Counted from the first letter of the stretch, positions 8,525 through 17,589 are shown. The stretch: 64,000 bases of DNA from Enorma sp964624825 (GCA_964624825.1 CAZUYD010000001.1:1-64000), one strand, 5' to 3'. Notes: a model not told the origin generated them from the letters alone. Numbers and translations: made by a program.

Positions 8525-9232
8525 GTGAACCGAGAACGTGCAGCGACTGGCTATTCGGTTACATATCCCGCGCGGAGCTCATCTACGTTCGGAGCGTATG
8601 CGCCGCGGCAACGGCCGCGGGCAGAGTTCGTTATCATCTGCGAGGACGGCTCGCAGTGCCATCAATGGGTGCCGCCTCGCGTTGCGCGTGCGTTCGAGAA
8701 GGATCCGGGAGCATTTCCCCGTCCGTGCTCGCAGCTCATCGACTCGCTACACAAGCTCGAGCGTGCGCAGTGCTTTGCGGCGCTAACCGAGATGGTATCT
8801 CGGCGCGATCATTCCATCAAAGAGGCGCACGACAAATTGATAGCCCTTGGCTTTCGAGAGTCCCATGTTGAAGAGGCGATCGCCCGTGCCGAGCGCGTAC
8901 GCCTGCTCGATGACTCACGGTTCGCCCTGTCCTTCATCGATGAACGGCTGCGTCGTAGTTGGGGTAAACGAAAAATCGAGCTGGAGTTGCGTAGGCGCGG
9001 CATCGACCCAACGGCGCTTCCCGACTACCCAGACGCATACTTTTCCCACGACGTTGATGTTGAGCGCGCGGCAAATCTTCTGAGACGGAAGACCGTTCCT
9101 CAGGTGCGCCCCTTTGAGAAGCTTGTCAGGTTTCTTGTTGGCAAAGGTTTTTCATACGATATCGCGATCTCGGCCGTACGCGCGCACCTTGACGCACTCG
9201 ATGATGCTGATGGCGATTTGAACGATTGGTAA
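8525..9232 (+). CDS. recX: RecX-type regulatory protein
   Basis: A 235-residue protein directly downstream of recA, the standard recX position. The helical repeats of RecX are visible from about residue 90: a block with RRDHSIKEAHDKL, a block with LLDDSRFALSFIDERL and RRSWGKRKIELELRRRGI, and a last block ending in GFSYDIAISAVR. RecX binds the RecA filament and limits its activity. The start is a GTG at 8525 with only a weak ribosome site; the roughly 50-residue N-terminal extension is poorly conserved in character and a later start is possible. It is likely co-transcribed with recA and so SOS-linked. Confidence 0.88.
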   Translation: MNRERAATGYSVTYPARSSSTFGAYAPRQRPRAEFVIICEDGSQCHQWVPPRVARAFEKDPGAFPRPCSQLIDSLHKLERAQCFAALTEMVSRRDHSIKEAHDKLIALGFRESHVEEAIARAERVRLLDDSRFALSFIDERLRRSWGKRKIELELRRRGIDPTALPDYPDAYFSHDVDVERAANLLRRKTVPQVRPFEKLVRFLVGKGFSYDIAISAVRAHLDALDDADGDLNDW

Positions 9233-9256
9233 ACTACGTGTATAGAACGTGTCCAA

Positions 9257-9285
9257 TTGACAGTTTTTACACAAAAACGTACGAT
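9257..9285 (+). promoter_or_regulatory. Promoter upstream of rny
   Basis: TTGACA (9257-9262) and TACGAT (9280-9285) are separated by 17 bases, a strong housekeeping-type promoter. It lies about 150 bases before the rny start, so the mRNA would have a long leader. No SOS box overlaps it, which separates rny and the genes behind it from the recA unit. Confidence 0.7.
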
Positions 9286-9438
9286 AAACATGTCATTTGT
9301 CTTGTGATGCGCACTCATCGTCGATGAGTTTTCATTGCGTCTTTTCGCACAACTTCATATTGAGTGTTCATAGCTCGCAAATGTCTGGCGCGCATCGCGC
9401 GCTGCATCTTGAATGTTTAGAATTGTAAGGGAGTGAGC

Positions 9439-10992
9439 ATGGGGATTGTTTTCGGCATTATCGCGGGCATCCTTGTGGGTGCCATCGTAGCCGTCGTTGC
9501 CATGCGCACCGCCAAAAACAGTACGCTACGCGAAGCGAATGCGAAGGTTGAGTCCGCACGAGCGGAGGCCGAGCAAGTTATTGGCGATGCGCGACGTCAG
9601 GCAGATACCTTAAAGAAAGAGGCGCTGCTCGAAGCCAAGGAAGAGATCATCCAAAACAAGCAGGTTGCTGAAGCCGAGGAGAAGCAGCGCAAGCGTGAGC
9701 TTCGCACGCTTGAAAACCGCATTATGCAGCGTGAGGAATCTCTCGACCGTCGAAACGATGCCCTTGACAAGCGCGAGCATCAACTTTCGAGTCAGGCGGG
9801 ACAAGTTGAGAAGCGAAGCCGCGAGCTCGACGAGATGTATGACAAGCAGACGCAAGAGCTTGAGCGCATTTCCGAGCTTACGCGGGATGACGCGCATCGC
9901 GAGCTGCTTGATAAGGTGCGTAACGAGGTCACGCATGAGGCTGCAACGATCATCCGCGACTCAGAGCAGAAAGTGAAGGCCGAGTGTCAAAAAACGGCCC
10001 AGCGGATCATCTCGACCGCGATCCAGCGTTGCGCAGCAGACCACACCGCCGAGGTCACGGTGACATCTGTGCACATTCCGTCCGATGACTTGAAAGGTCG
10101 TATCATCGGACGCGAAGGACGCAATATACGCACCTTTGAGCAGGTCTCTGGTGTGAACCTTGTCATCGATGATACGCCTGAGACGGTTGTGCTCTCGAGT
10201 TTCGATCCGGTTCGTCGCGAGACGGCGCGCGTCGCGCTGGAGAACCTCATCGCCGACGGCCGCATTCATCCGGCACGTATCGAAGAGATGTATAAGAAGG
10301 CATCCGATCTGGTTCAGCAGCGCGTTCGTGAGGCGGGCGAGCAGGCAGCGTTCGATACCGGGTTCCATGATCTTCATCCCGAGCTTGTTAAGACGCTTGG
10401 CGCGTTGCGCTACCGCACCTCATTCGGTCAGAACGTGCTGAACCATTCAACTGAGGTTGCCGAGCTTGCAGGCATCATGGCTTCCGAACTTGACCTCGAT
10501 TCGGTGCCGGCGCGGCGCGCCGGCCTTTTGCACGACCTTGGCAAGGCGATCGATCACGAGGTCGATGGTCCCCACGCCGTTATCGGTGCCGACCTTGCGA
10601 GGCGCTATGGCGAGAAGCCCGAGATCGTCCACGCCATAGAGGCTCATCACGGCGATGTTGAACCGAACACGGTACTCGATATGCTTGTCATGGCCGCCGA
10701 TGCGATCTCTGCAGCACGTCCAGGTGCGCGCCGCGAATCCTTCGAAAGCTATGTAAAGCGTTTGGAGAAGCTTGAGGAGATCGCGAACGCACATGAGGGC
10801 GTCGAGCGCACCTTTGCGATGCAAGCGGGCCGCGAAGTCCATGTCATGGTGCAACCTGAAAAGATCTCGGACGCTCAAGCGACCGTACTCGCGCATGATA
10901 TCGCGCATCAGATCGAAGATGAGATGGAGTATCCCGGGCAGGTCCGCGTTGTGGTGATCCGCGAGAGCCGCGCAGTCGGTATCGCAAAATAG
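9439..10992 (+). CDS. rny: Ribonuclease Y
   Basis: A 517-residue membrane-bound endoribonuclease that starts mRNA decay. ATG 9439 has AAGGGAG six bases upstream; the in-frame GTG at 9433 lies on that site. It shows an N-terminal membrane helix (about 1-22), a long charged coiled coil (about 30-190), a KH RNA-binding domain around GRIIGREGRNIRTFE, and an HD domain with HDLGKAIDHE and a later HHGD that bind metal. All expected parts are present. The next gene begins six bases after its stop. Confidence 0.96.
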   Translation: MGIVFGIIAGILVGAIVAVVAMRTAKNSTLREANAKVESARAEAEQVIGDARRQADTLKKEALLEAKEEIIQNKQVAEAEEKQRKRELRTLENRIMQREESLDRRNDALDKREHQLSSQAGQVEKRSRELDEMYDKQTQELERISELTRDDAHRELLDKVRNEVTHEAATIIRDSEQKVKAECQKTAQRIISTAIQRCAADHTAEVTVTSVHIPSDDLKGRIIGREGRNIRTFEQVSGVNLVIDDTPETVVLSSFDPVRRETARVALENLIADGRIHPARIEEMYKKASDLVQQRVREAGEQAAFDTGFHDLHPELVKTLGALRYRTSFGQNVLNHSTEVAELAGIMASELDLDSVPARRAGLLHDLGKAIDHEVDGPHAVIGADLARRYGEKPEIVHAIEAHHGDVEPNTVLDMLVMAADAISAARPGARRESFESYVKRLEKLEEIANAHEGVERTFAMQAGREVHVMVQPEKISDAQATVLAHDIAHQIEDEMEYPGQVRVVVIRESRAVGIAK

Positions 10993-10997
10993 CGCGT

Positions 10998-12083
10998 ATG
11001 TTAGATCAATCGAGCGATCTGATCTCGTTCATCACTTCGATGACCGGAGAAGGAAATCTCCGTGTTGAAGAGAACCTTGGTGAGGGCTTTGTCCGCCTCC
11101 GCGTCGCGGAGGCGGAGCGTCGCCAAGCCAAGCACGATATTCAGCATGTTGAGGATATCGTTACCGAGATGCTGCGCAACGCACGCGATGCGCACGCTAC
11201 CGCCATGTATATCGCAACGACCAAAGAGGGGAGCGCGCGGTCGCTCGTATTCATCGATAACGGATGTGGCGTTCCCCCGGATATGCATGAACGTATTTTT
11301 GACGCGCGCGTGACCTCGAAGCTTGAAACGATGAAGATGGATCGTTGGGGCGTTCACGGACGCGGCATGGCGCTCTACTCTATACGTGAGAACTCCGATG
11401 AGGCGCGCGTCGTGACATCTGCACCGGGGATGGGCTCATCGTTTCGCGTCATGGTCGACACCGAGCGCCTATCCGAGCGTGCCGACCAGTCAACGTGGCC
11501 GCAGGCCGCGCGCGATGACTCGGGTGAGTGGGCGTGCGTTCGCGGGCCCCATAATATCGTTCGCACGGTGTGCGAGTTTGCTCTCGTAGAGCGCCATGGG
11601 TGCGAGCTTTATCTGGGAAGTCCGACCGAGATCGCGGCCACGCTTCGTGCGCAGGCGCTTTCTTCTGCGGATACCGCTCGACTGCTCTTTGTTGACGACG
11701 AGCAACAGGTTCCCGTTGTCGAGCGACTTGCATATGCGTCGGATGCCGCAGATTTTATTCGGATCGCGGCGTCTTTGGGAATCGAGATCTCCGAGCGTTC
11801 GGCGCATCGTATTCTCAACGGGCAGATACAGCCAATCCGAAGCGTATCCGCGCGCATCATGCGCACCCCTCGTGCCGGCTCCAAGCCATCTGCCGTCGAT
11901 TTAACGCGCGATCGTCGTGGGCTCAAGATCTCCCATGATGACCTTGACGAGTTTTCGCGTTTGCTTGAACGCGATTTTGAATCAATTGCCGACCGCTACT
12001 ACCTCACGTTAACGCATGAACCTAAAATTCGCGTCTCAAAGGATTCGATCATCGTGACCTTTGAGATTCAGAAAGGTGAATAA
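10998..12083 (+). CDS. GHKL-fold ATPase of unknown function
   Basis: A 361-residue protein whose N-terminal half carries the ATP-binding motifs of the GHKL superfamily (gyrase, Hsp90, histidine kinase, MutL). These are an N box with Glu57, Asn61 and Asp64 (EMLRNARDA), a G1 box DNGCG (87-91), a glycine loop GVHGRG (118-123) and a GMGSSF G3-like turn (144-149). There is no phosphoacceptor histidine domain, membrane helix or receiver domain. An ATSK-like RVTSK between G1 and G2 recalls MutL, while the G3 turn recalls kinases, so the subfamily is open. The C-terminal 180 residues match nothing I recognise. No clear ribosome site is seen; the start is six bases after rny, so translation is probably coupled. 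Its place between rny and spoVS hints at RNA metabolism, but this is an inference. Confidence 0.75.
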   Translation: MLDQSSDLISFITSMTGEGNLRVEENLGEGFVRLRVAEAERRQAKHDIQHVEDIVTEMLRNARDAHATAMYIATTKEGSARSLVFIDNGCGVPPDMHERIFDARVTSKLETMKMDRWGVHGRGMALYSIRENSDEARVVTSAPGMGSSFRVMVDTERLSERADQSTWPQAARDDSGEWACVRGPHNIVRTVCEFALVERHGCELYLGSPTEIAATLRAQALSSADTARLLFVDDEQQVPVVERLAYASDAADFIRIAASLGIEISERSAHRILNGQIQPIRSVSARIMRTPRAGSKPSAVDLTRDRRGLKISHDDLDEFSRLLERDFESIADRYYLTLTHEPKIRVSKDSIIVTFEIQKGE

Positions 12084-12161
12084 GCTGCGAAAACCTATTT
12101 GCTTAAAAGGTTTGATAGGATATGGCGCATAGCAGTTCATTCGTACCACACGGGAGCATCA

Positions 12162-12485
12162 ATGGAGTACTTGAAAGTTTCGAGCAAATCTTCGCCCGCG
12201 TCGGTTGCGGGCGCCATTGCAGGCATGGTGAAAGAGAACATTCCCGTCACCATGCAGTGCGTCGGTGCCGGTGCCGTGAATCAGGCTATTAAAGCGACGG
12301 CCATCGCACGGGGGTTTTTAATCCCTGCCGGATTCGACATCTCGTGTTCGCCGACCTTCTCCGATATCCTCATCAACGGCGAATCGCGCACGGCGATTCG
12401 CCTCACGTTGCTCGTTCATTCGGTCACGCCCCAAGGTTCGCATGAATATGCGAGCGGCATCGGCAACATCCCTGTGGAGCTCTAA
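12162..12485 (+). CDS. spoVS: Stage V sporulation protein S family
   Basis: A 107-residue protein; residues 1-88 match SpoVS closely in pattern (MEYLKVSSKSSPASVAGAI, GAGAVNQAIKA, a central IPAGFDI). ATG 12162 follows CGGGAG. SpoVS is a small Alba-like dimer needed late in sporulation in Bacillus and widespread in bacteria that never sporulate; its molecular role is unclear, though nucleic-acid binding has been proposed. Here it carries about 18 extra C-terminal residues. No other sporulation gene is in the window, and the placement between rny and miaB fits a role in RNA biology. Confidence 0.92.
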   Translation: MEYLKVSSKSSPASVAGAIAGMVKENIPVTMQCVGAGAVNQAIKATAIARGFLIPAGFDISCSPTFSDILINGESRTAIRLTLLVHSVTPQGSHEYASGIGNIPVEL

Positions 12486-12486
12486 C

Positions 12487-13857
12487 ATGGATGTAATATC
12501 GCTGCGCTCGGTACTTGCCGGAAAGACCTACTTCATCCGAACCTTCGGATGCCAGATGAACCTGCATGATGCGGAACGCGTGTCCGGCCTTCTGGATGCC
12601 TGCGGTTGTTTGGAGGCTGCCGATCCGGCGGGAGCCGATATCGTCGTATTCATGACCTGCTGCGTACGCGAAGCCGCCGATCAGCGGCTCTACGGACAAT
12701 GCTCGTCGTGCAAGAGCCTTCCCGCCGCGCCGTCGGGAAAGCGCGTCATCGCAGTTGGCGGGTGCATTGCCCAGCGCGATGGAGAAGGGCTGTTGACCAA
12801 CGTCGACAACGTGAACGTTATTTTCGGAACGCACGCCATCGCACATGCCGGCGAGCTCATCGCTGCGGCATTTGAAGATGACGAGCGGCACATCTCGATT
12901 GCTGAGGATGAGTCGCTTGCCGCCGTGTCGATGCCCTGGCACCGTGAGCAACGCTATCATGCCTGGGTGCCCATCATGACGGGATGTAATAACTTCTGCA
13001 GCTACTGCATCGTTCCGTATGTTCGCGGCCGTGAGAAAAGCCGTACCTGGGAAGCGATCGTCGATGAAATCGCCGCGTTGGTGCGTACCGGCACGCGCGA
13101 GGTCACGCTTCTTGGTCAGAATGTCAACTCCTATGGACGCGATCTCTATGGTGCGCCGCGTTTTGCCGACCTGCTCCGTCGTGTCGGCGAAACGGGTATC
13201 GAACGCATCCGGTTTACCTCTTCGCACCCGAAGGATTTGCTTCCCGAGACGATCAGCGCCATGGCGGAGGTGCCTGCCGTGATGCCGCATCTGCACCTTG
13301 CGGTGCAGTCGGGTTCTTCGCGCATCTTGAAGCGTATGAATCGCCGGTATACGCGCGATGATTACCTGCGCCTTGTTGAACAAGTTCGTGAATCCATTCC
13401 AGGCATCGCCCTCACAACCGATATCATCGTCGGGTTTCCCGGTGAGACAGAAGAGGATTTTCTCGAGACGCTCTCCCTTGCTCGCGAGGTGGGCTATGCG
13501 CAGGCGTTCACCTTCATCTATTCTCGCCGTGAAGGCACGCCTGCAGCAAAGATTGACGATCAGACCCCGCGCGCGGTTATCCAAGACCGATTCGATCGCC
13601 TCGTCTCGGCAATCGAAGAGACGGCATACGATTTTAATCAGGGAGAACGAGGCTGCACGGTTTCGGTGCTCGTCGAAGGTGCTTCTAAGAAGAACGATAA
13701 GATCTTACAGGGCAAGAGTCCGAAGAATCAGACGGTGCACGCCCCGGTTCCGTCGGGCGTTGACATGAGCGAGCTTGTTGGGCGAATCGTTGATGTTCAT
13801 ATCGATACGGCGCGTACCTGGTACCTTTCTGGAAACGTTGTGGGCGAGCCTCGATGA
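12487..13857 (+). CDS. miaB: tRNA-2-methylthio-N6-dimethylallyladenosine synthase MiaB
   Basis: A 456-residue radical-SAM methylthiotransferase that adds the 2-methylthio group to A37 of tRNAs reading UNN codons, acting after MiaA. It has the N-terminal UPF0004 domain with three cluster cysteines (FGCQMN, TCC, GGC), the radical-SAM CxxxCxxC (CNNFCSYC) and a C-terminal TRAM domain. ATG 12487 lies one base after the spoVS stop with GGAG upstream; a longer frame into spoVS exists but would duplicate coding. It overlaps miaA by ATGA, so both modification steps are coupled in one transcript. Confidence 0.96.
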   Translation: MDVISLRSVLAGKTYFIRTFGCQMNLHDAERVSGLLDACGCLEAADPAGADIVVFMTCCVREAADQRLYGQCSSCKSLPAAPSGKRVIAVGGCIAQRDGEGLLTNVDNVNVIFGTHAIAHAGELIAAAFEDDERHISIAEDESLAAVSMPWHREQRYHAWVPIMTGCNNFCSYCIVPYVRGREKSRTWEAIVDEIAALVRTGTREVTLLGQNVNSYGRDLYGAPRFADLLRRVGETGIERIRFTSSHPKDLLPETISAMAEVPAVMPHLHLAVQSGSSRILKRMNRRYTRDDYLRLVEQVRESIPGIALTTDIIVGFPGETEEDFLETLSLAREVGYAQAFTFIYSRREGTPAAKIDDQTPRAVIQDRFDRLVSAIEETAYDFNQGERGCTVSVLVEGASKKNDKILQGKSPKNQTVHAPVPSGVDMSELVGRIVDVHIDTARTWYLSGNVVGEPR

Positions 13858-14777
13858 CCAAACCGATTATCGCTATCGTCGGACCAACCGCCGTAGGCAA
13901 AAGCGCGGTCGCCGACCGGCTTGCGTGCACGCTCGACGGCGCGGTAGTTTCCGTCGATGCGATGCAGGTATATCGCGGCATGGATATTGGTACGGCAAAG
14001 ACGCCGGCCGGTGAACGGAGAGCGCCGCTTCTCATGGTCGATGTGGTTAATCCCGTCGAATCCTATTCCGCTGCGCGCTACCAACGGGATGCTCGAACGG
14101 TAATCGATGCGCTTCTCAGCGCGGATATAGTTCCCGTTCTCTGTGGGGGTACCGGGTTGTATCTTCGCGCGGCTCTCGATGAAATGAACTTCCCTTCGGG
14201 TCATATTGACACCGCACAACGCGCCGCCTATGAGCGCATCGCGGCCGAGCAGGGAGCGGAGGCGTTGCATGCGCTGCTTGCGCAGCGCGACCCTGCGAGC
14301 GCCCAAGAGATTCATCCGCATAATGTGCGGCGGGTCGTGCGCGCCCTTGAGATGCTTGATGATGGGGTCTCATATGCTCATCAGCGCTCCGGCTTTTCCG
14401 AGCAAAAACCACGCTATCCGGCACGTTATTTCGGCCTATCCATGGAGCGGGAGCGTTTATATGAGCGTATCAATCGCCGCGTCGACACGATGATGGATAA
14501 CGGTCTTCTCGATGAGGTGCGCTCCCTGCTCGATATGGGCGCAGGCCCTGCCCTGACCGCGCGCCAGGCGATCGGCTATAAGGAGCTCATCGACTATCTC
14601 GATGGTGCCACCTCGCTTTCCGAGGCCATAGATACCATCAAAGTTCGTTCTCGCCGCTATGCAAAGCGCCAGCTCTCCTGGTTCAGGCGCGATCCGCGCA
14701 TCATATGGATTTCCTTGGACGACACCTCGGTCGAAGATGCGGTTGCCTTCATCGAGCAAGAGGTCGATGCCCGATGA
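13854..14777 (+). CDS. miaA: tRNA dimethylallyltransferase MiaA
   Basis: A 307-residue enzyme that transfers the dimethylallyl group to A37 of tRNA, giving the substrate for MiaB. The P-loop GPTAVGKSA begins at residue 8; DAMQVYRGMDIGT and the TARQAIGYKEL element used in tRNA binding are present. Length is typical. The start ATG overlaps the miaB stop, and its own stop overlaps the hflX start (ATGA both times). Confidence 0.96.
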   Translation: MTKPIIAIVGPTAVGKSAVADRLACTLDGAVVSVDAMQVYRGMDIGTAKTPAGERRAPLLMVDVVNPVESYSAARYQRDARTVIDALLSADIVPVLCGGTGLYLRAALDEMNFPSGHIDTAQRAAYERIAAEQGAEALHALLAQRDPASAQEIHPHNVRRVVRALEMLDDGVSYAHQRSGFSEQKPRYPARYFGLSMERERLYERINRRVDTMMDNGLLDEVRSLLDMGAGPALTARQAIGYKELIDYLDGATSLSEAIDTIKVRSRRYAKRQLSWFRRDPRIIWISLDDTSVEDAVAFIEQEVDAR

Positions 14778-16093
14778 CTCGTTTCCGCGCCATATCGACT
14801 GCGCCTGAGCCGGAACGCGCGGTGTTGGTGGGTGTTGATCGGCATGCTGCATGGCCGATGGATCGTTCGTTAGATGAGCTCGAACGGCTTGCCGATACTG
14901 CTGGCGCGCTAACCGTTGCACGGGTTACCCAGCGCCTCGAACGGCCAAACCCCCGCACCTTCATTGGCTCGGGTAAGGTTGAAGAGCTCTGCGGGCTTGT
15001 TCGGCGCGTCGATGCGCACGTCGTCATCTTCGACGATGATCTAACGCCCTCCCAGCAGGCGAATCTTGAAAAAGCGGTTGGCGACTCCGTCAAGATCATC
15101 GACCGTACCGCGCTGGTTCTCGATATCTTCGGCCTTCATGCGCGTACGCGCGAAGGCCGCCTGCAGGTGCAGCTCGCACAGCTCCAATACCTTCTACCGC
15201 GTCTGCGCGGCATGTGGAGCCATCTTGCAAAAGAACAGACGCGCGGGGGAATCGGCAGCCGCTTCGGTCAGGGGGAGAGCCAGCTTGAGGTTGACCGGCG
15301 CCTCATCAGAAATCGCATCGCTGCGGTTCGTCGTGAGCTCAAAGCCGTTGAGCGCCGGCGCTCTCTCCAATCGAAAGAACGCGTCGCGTCCTCGGCGTTT
15401 CGTGTCGCATTTGCCGGGTACACCAACGCGGGGAAGTCCTCGCTGCTCAACCATCTAACGGGTTCTGACATTCTTGCACAGGACAAGCTCTTTGCAACGC
15501 TTGACCCTACCACGCGCGCATATCGGCTGCCTGGCGGGCGTCTGATGACCATCACGGATACCGTCGGGTTCATCCAGAAGCTTCCGCATGAGCTCGTCGA
15601 TGCGTTTCGCTCCACATTGTCAGAGGTGCGCGAGGCGGATCTCATCGTAAAAGTCGTAGATATCTCGGATGAGAACATGCAGCGCCAGATGCGCGCGGTC
15701 GATACGGTTCTCGATGAGATCGGAGCGGGGGAGACCCGTGCGCTCGTCGTATTTAACAAACTCGACCTGGCTAGTTCTGAGAAGATTCGTGACGTTATGC
15801 GAATCTATCCTCACAGCGTCCTTGTGTCTGCGCGCACCGGCGAAGGCATCGACGCGCTGGTAGCGCGCATCGCGGAGGAAGCGGCCGCCATGGACGTGCT
15901 CATCGATGCGAATATCCCGTATTCGCAGGGTGCCCTGCTCAAGATGGTCCATGAGAGCGGCCAGATCCTACAGGAATCATATGAGGCCGATGCCACGCAT
16001 GTGCTTGCCAAAGTTCCTCGGAGAATCGCCGCGCGCCTTACGCGTTACACCGCGCCATCAACGAATGAGCTCGATGACCACCTCGATCAATAA
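14774..16093 (+). CDS. hflX: GTPase HflX
   Basis: A 439-residue ribosome-associated GTPase. HflX splits or rescues stalled ribosomes in stress. The N-terminal HflX domain has NPRTFIGSGKVEEL, and the glycine-rich helical linker has GGIGSRFGQGESQLE. The G domain starts with GYTNAGKSS, then DTVGFI and NKLD. The 4-bp overlap with miaA (ATGA) sets the start; the longer in-frame extension would lie inside miaA. The miaA-hflX neighbourhood is widely conserved. It closes this plus-strand group of genes. Confidence 0.95.
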   Translation: MTRFRAISTAPEPERAVLVGVDRHAAWPMDRSLDELERLADTAGALTVARVTQRLERPNPRTFIGSGKVEELCGLVRRVDAHVVIFDDDLTPSQQANLEKAVGDSVKIIDRTALVLDIFGLHARTREGRLQVQLAQLQYLLPRLRGMWSHLAKEQTRGGIGSRFGQGESQLEVDRRLIRNRIAAVRRELKAVERRRSLQSKERVASSAFRVAFAGYTNAGKSSLLNHLTGSDILAQDKLFATLDPTTRAYRLPGGRLMTITDTVGFIQKLPHELVDAFRSTLSEVREADLIVKVVDISDENMQRQMRAVDTVLDEIGAGETRALVVFNKLDLASSEKIRDVMRIYPHSVLVSARTGEGIDALVARIAEEAAAMDVLIDANIPYSQGALLKMVHESGQILQESYEADATHVLAKVPRRIAARLTRYTAPSTNELDDHLDQ

Positions 16094-16127
16094 CGCTCGC
16101 TTTTGCTTGGCGCTTTGCGGGCGAGCG
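16094..16127. terminator. Hairpin between convergent hflX and DUF1624 genes
   Basis: Seven-base arms (CGCTCGC at 16094-16100 and GCGAGCG at 16121-16127) flank a 20-base loop. It begins at the hflX stop. As the genes converge it could serve both strands. No clear T-run, so only moderate confidence. Confidence 0.45.
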
Positions 16128-16182
16128 CAGGGCTTGTCGCATGATACCGGTGCTGTTGTGCCACCGAGGTTTGCCCGTTTGC

Positions 16183-16923
16183 TCACGATGCCAGTGTTTC
16201 GGCAATCGTAAAGAGCGCGATGAGCACCGGTTGATGCAAGAGGTAGATGGGTAAGCTGAGCTGGCCGATCCGCCTGAGCGGTGGAAGCACATCGGCGGTC
16301 ATCCATGAGGGATAGCCCGCGCGGTGACGCTGCTCAAACCATCGCGCCGCGAACACACCGGCAAGGTACATGCCGCTATAGGGGAGCAGGGGATAGTAAT
16401 CACCCGAGGTAAATGAGGGCGATGGAAAGCCAAGCCATGCGAGTCCGGGGATTTCGTATCTGCTCAGAGGAAATGAATACGTGAGCGCAAAGAGCATCAG
16501 CGCGGCAACGAACCCCGCTGCGGGAGGGATTCGGTTGATGATCGGTTGAAGCGCGCAATAGATAAGGGTGCTGCCGGCCATGCAGAACAAGATGCCGAAG
16601 CTCACCGCAGTGTCGACGCCTGCAATCGATGTCACCAGAAACACCGCGAGCGCAGCGGCGGCATAGCGGATGCCGCGGCGGACGTTGTTATGAGAGAGCT
16701 GGGTCATCCAGCCGGCGATGAGCAGGAATGCCCAGCTGATGGAGATGCGCCAAAGGTTCTGCACGAGCGGATCGGTGAACCACGAAAGCGCGTGGCCGTA
16801 CAGATACGTCGCATCATAGGCCGCGTGAAACGCAACCATTGACACGATGGTGAACCCGCGTACGGCATCGAAGAATGCCACGCGCGGGCGTCTGTTCGGC
16901 TGATGTGAGGTGCTTGGATCCAT
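16183..16923 (-). CDS. DUF1624 / heparan-alpha-glucosaminide N-acetyltransferase-like membrane protein
   Basis: A 246-residue polytopic membrane protein with about seven hydrophobic segments. The opening FFDAVRGFTIVSMVAFHAAYD, with an arginine and a histidine in the first helix, is typical of the acyltransferase-type membrane domain of this family. SWAFLLIAGW and the final SLPIYLLHQP also fit. Such proteins are thought to acylate sugars or cell-surface polymers with the acyl donor on the inner side; the substrate here is unknown. It starts nine bases after the lexA stop on the same strand with no ribosome site I can identify, so it probably shares the lexA transcript and may be SOS-influenced. 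Confidence 0.75.
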   Translation of the reverse strand: MDPSTSHQPNRRPRVAFFDAVRGFTIVSMVAFHAAYDATYLYGHALSWFTDPLVQNLWRISISWAFLLIAGWMTQLSHNNVRRGIRYAAAALAVFLVTSIAGVDTAVSFGILFCMAGSTLIYCALQPIINRIPPAAGFVAALMLFALTYSFPLSRYEIPGLAWLGFPSPSFTSGDYYPLLPYSGMYLAGVFAARWFEQRHRAGYPSWMTADVLPPLRRIGQLSLPIYLLHQPVLIALFTIAETLAS

Positions 16924-16932
16924 CGTAACCGC

Positions 16933-17571
16933 TTAGAAGCGACGCATGAGCGCGACGACCTTGCCTAAAATGTGCGGATTCTCCGCGTAGATAGGCTCCA
17001 TCGCATCGTTCTCAGGCTGAAGGCGAACGCGGCCGCGTTCTTTGTAGAAGGTTTTGACCGTTGCTTCGTTGTCGATCATCGCGACGACGATATCGCCGTT
17101 CATCGCGCTTTTCTGCTCGCGCACGATAAGGTAGTCACCATTGAAGATGCCGGCGTTGATCATCGAGTCGCCATGGACTTCGAGGACAAACGAGGATGAA
17201 TCCGTTGCGATCTCCGTTGGGACGGTGAAGGCGTCCTCGACATTTTGCTCGGCGAGGATGGGTATGCCGGCTGCCACCCGACCTACAAGCGGAAGCGTGA
17301 CGGTGCCTCGATTCGGCGATTCCCTGACATCGACAACGCTAGCTGAGGTGCCATCCTCATTGAATAGCTCGAGTGCGCGCGGTTTGGTAGCATCGCGCTT
17401 GATGAGGCCGCGCTCTTCGAGCGCGTTGAGGTGCGCGTGGACTGTCGAAGGCGATGAGAGCCCCACGGCAGCCGCCATCTCGCGAACGCTCGGCGGATAT
17501 CCCTTTTCTTGCTGATACGTGCGGATGAAATCATATATCTGCTGTTGTCGCTTCGAGATCTTGCGTGCCAT
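16933..17571 (-). CDS. lexA: LexA repressor
   Basis: A 212-residue SOS repressor. ATG 17571 follows an AGGGGG site; the longer open frame runs back through the operator region and is unlikely. It has an N-terminal winged helix (about 1-65; PPSVREMAAAVGLSSPSTVHAHL), the Ala101-Gly102 cleavage bond, and the serine/lysine dyad Ser136 (HGDSM) and Lys173 (ATVKTFY). RecA filaments trigger self-cleavage. Three LexA-type operators precede it at 17590-17659, the nearest 18 bases from the start codon, so it should repress itself and the divergent LysM gene. Confidence 0.98.
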   Translation of the reverse strand: MARKISKRQQQIYDFIRTYQQEKGYPPSVREMAAAVGLSSPSTVHAHLNALEERGLIKRDATKPRALELFNEDGTSASVVDVRESPNRGTVTLPLVGRVAAGIPILAEQNVEDAFTVPTEIATDSSSFVLEVHGDSMINAGIFNGDYLIVREQKSAMNGDIVVAMIDNEATVKTFYKERGRVRLQPENDAMEPIYAENPHILGKVVALMRRF

Positions 17572-17589
17572 CGGAGCCCCCTTCAAAAT

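Noticed and set aside
10998..12083. Calling the GHKL protein a sensor histidine kinase
   Set aside because: No phosphoacceptor helix, membrane helix or neighbouring response regulator.
10998..12083. Calling the GHKL protein MutL
   Set aside because: The glycine loop and G3 turn differ from MutL, there is no MutL C-terminal endonuclease or dimer motif that I can see, and mutS is absent nearby.
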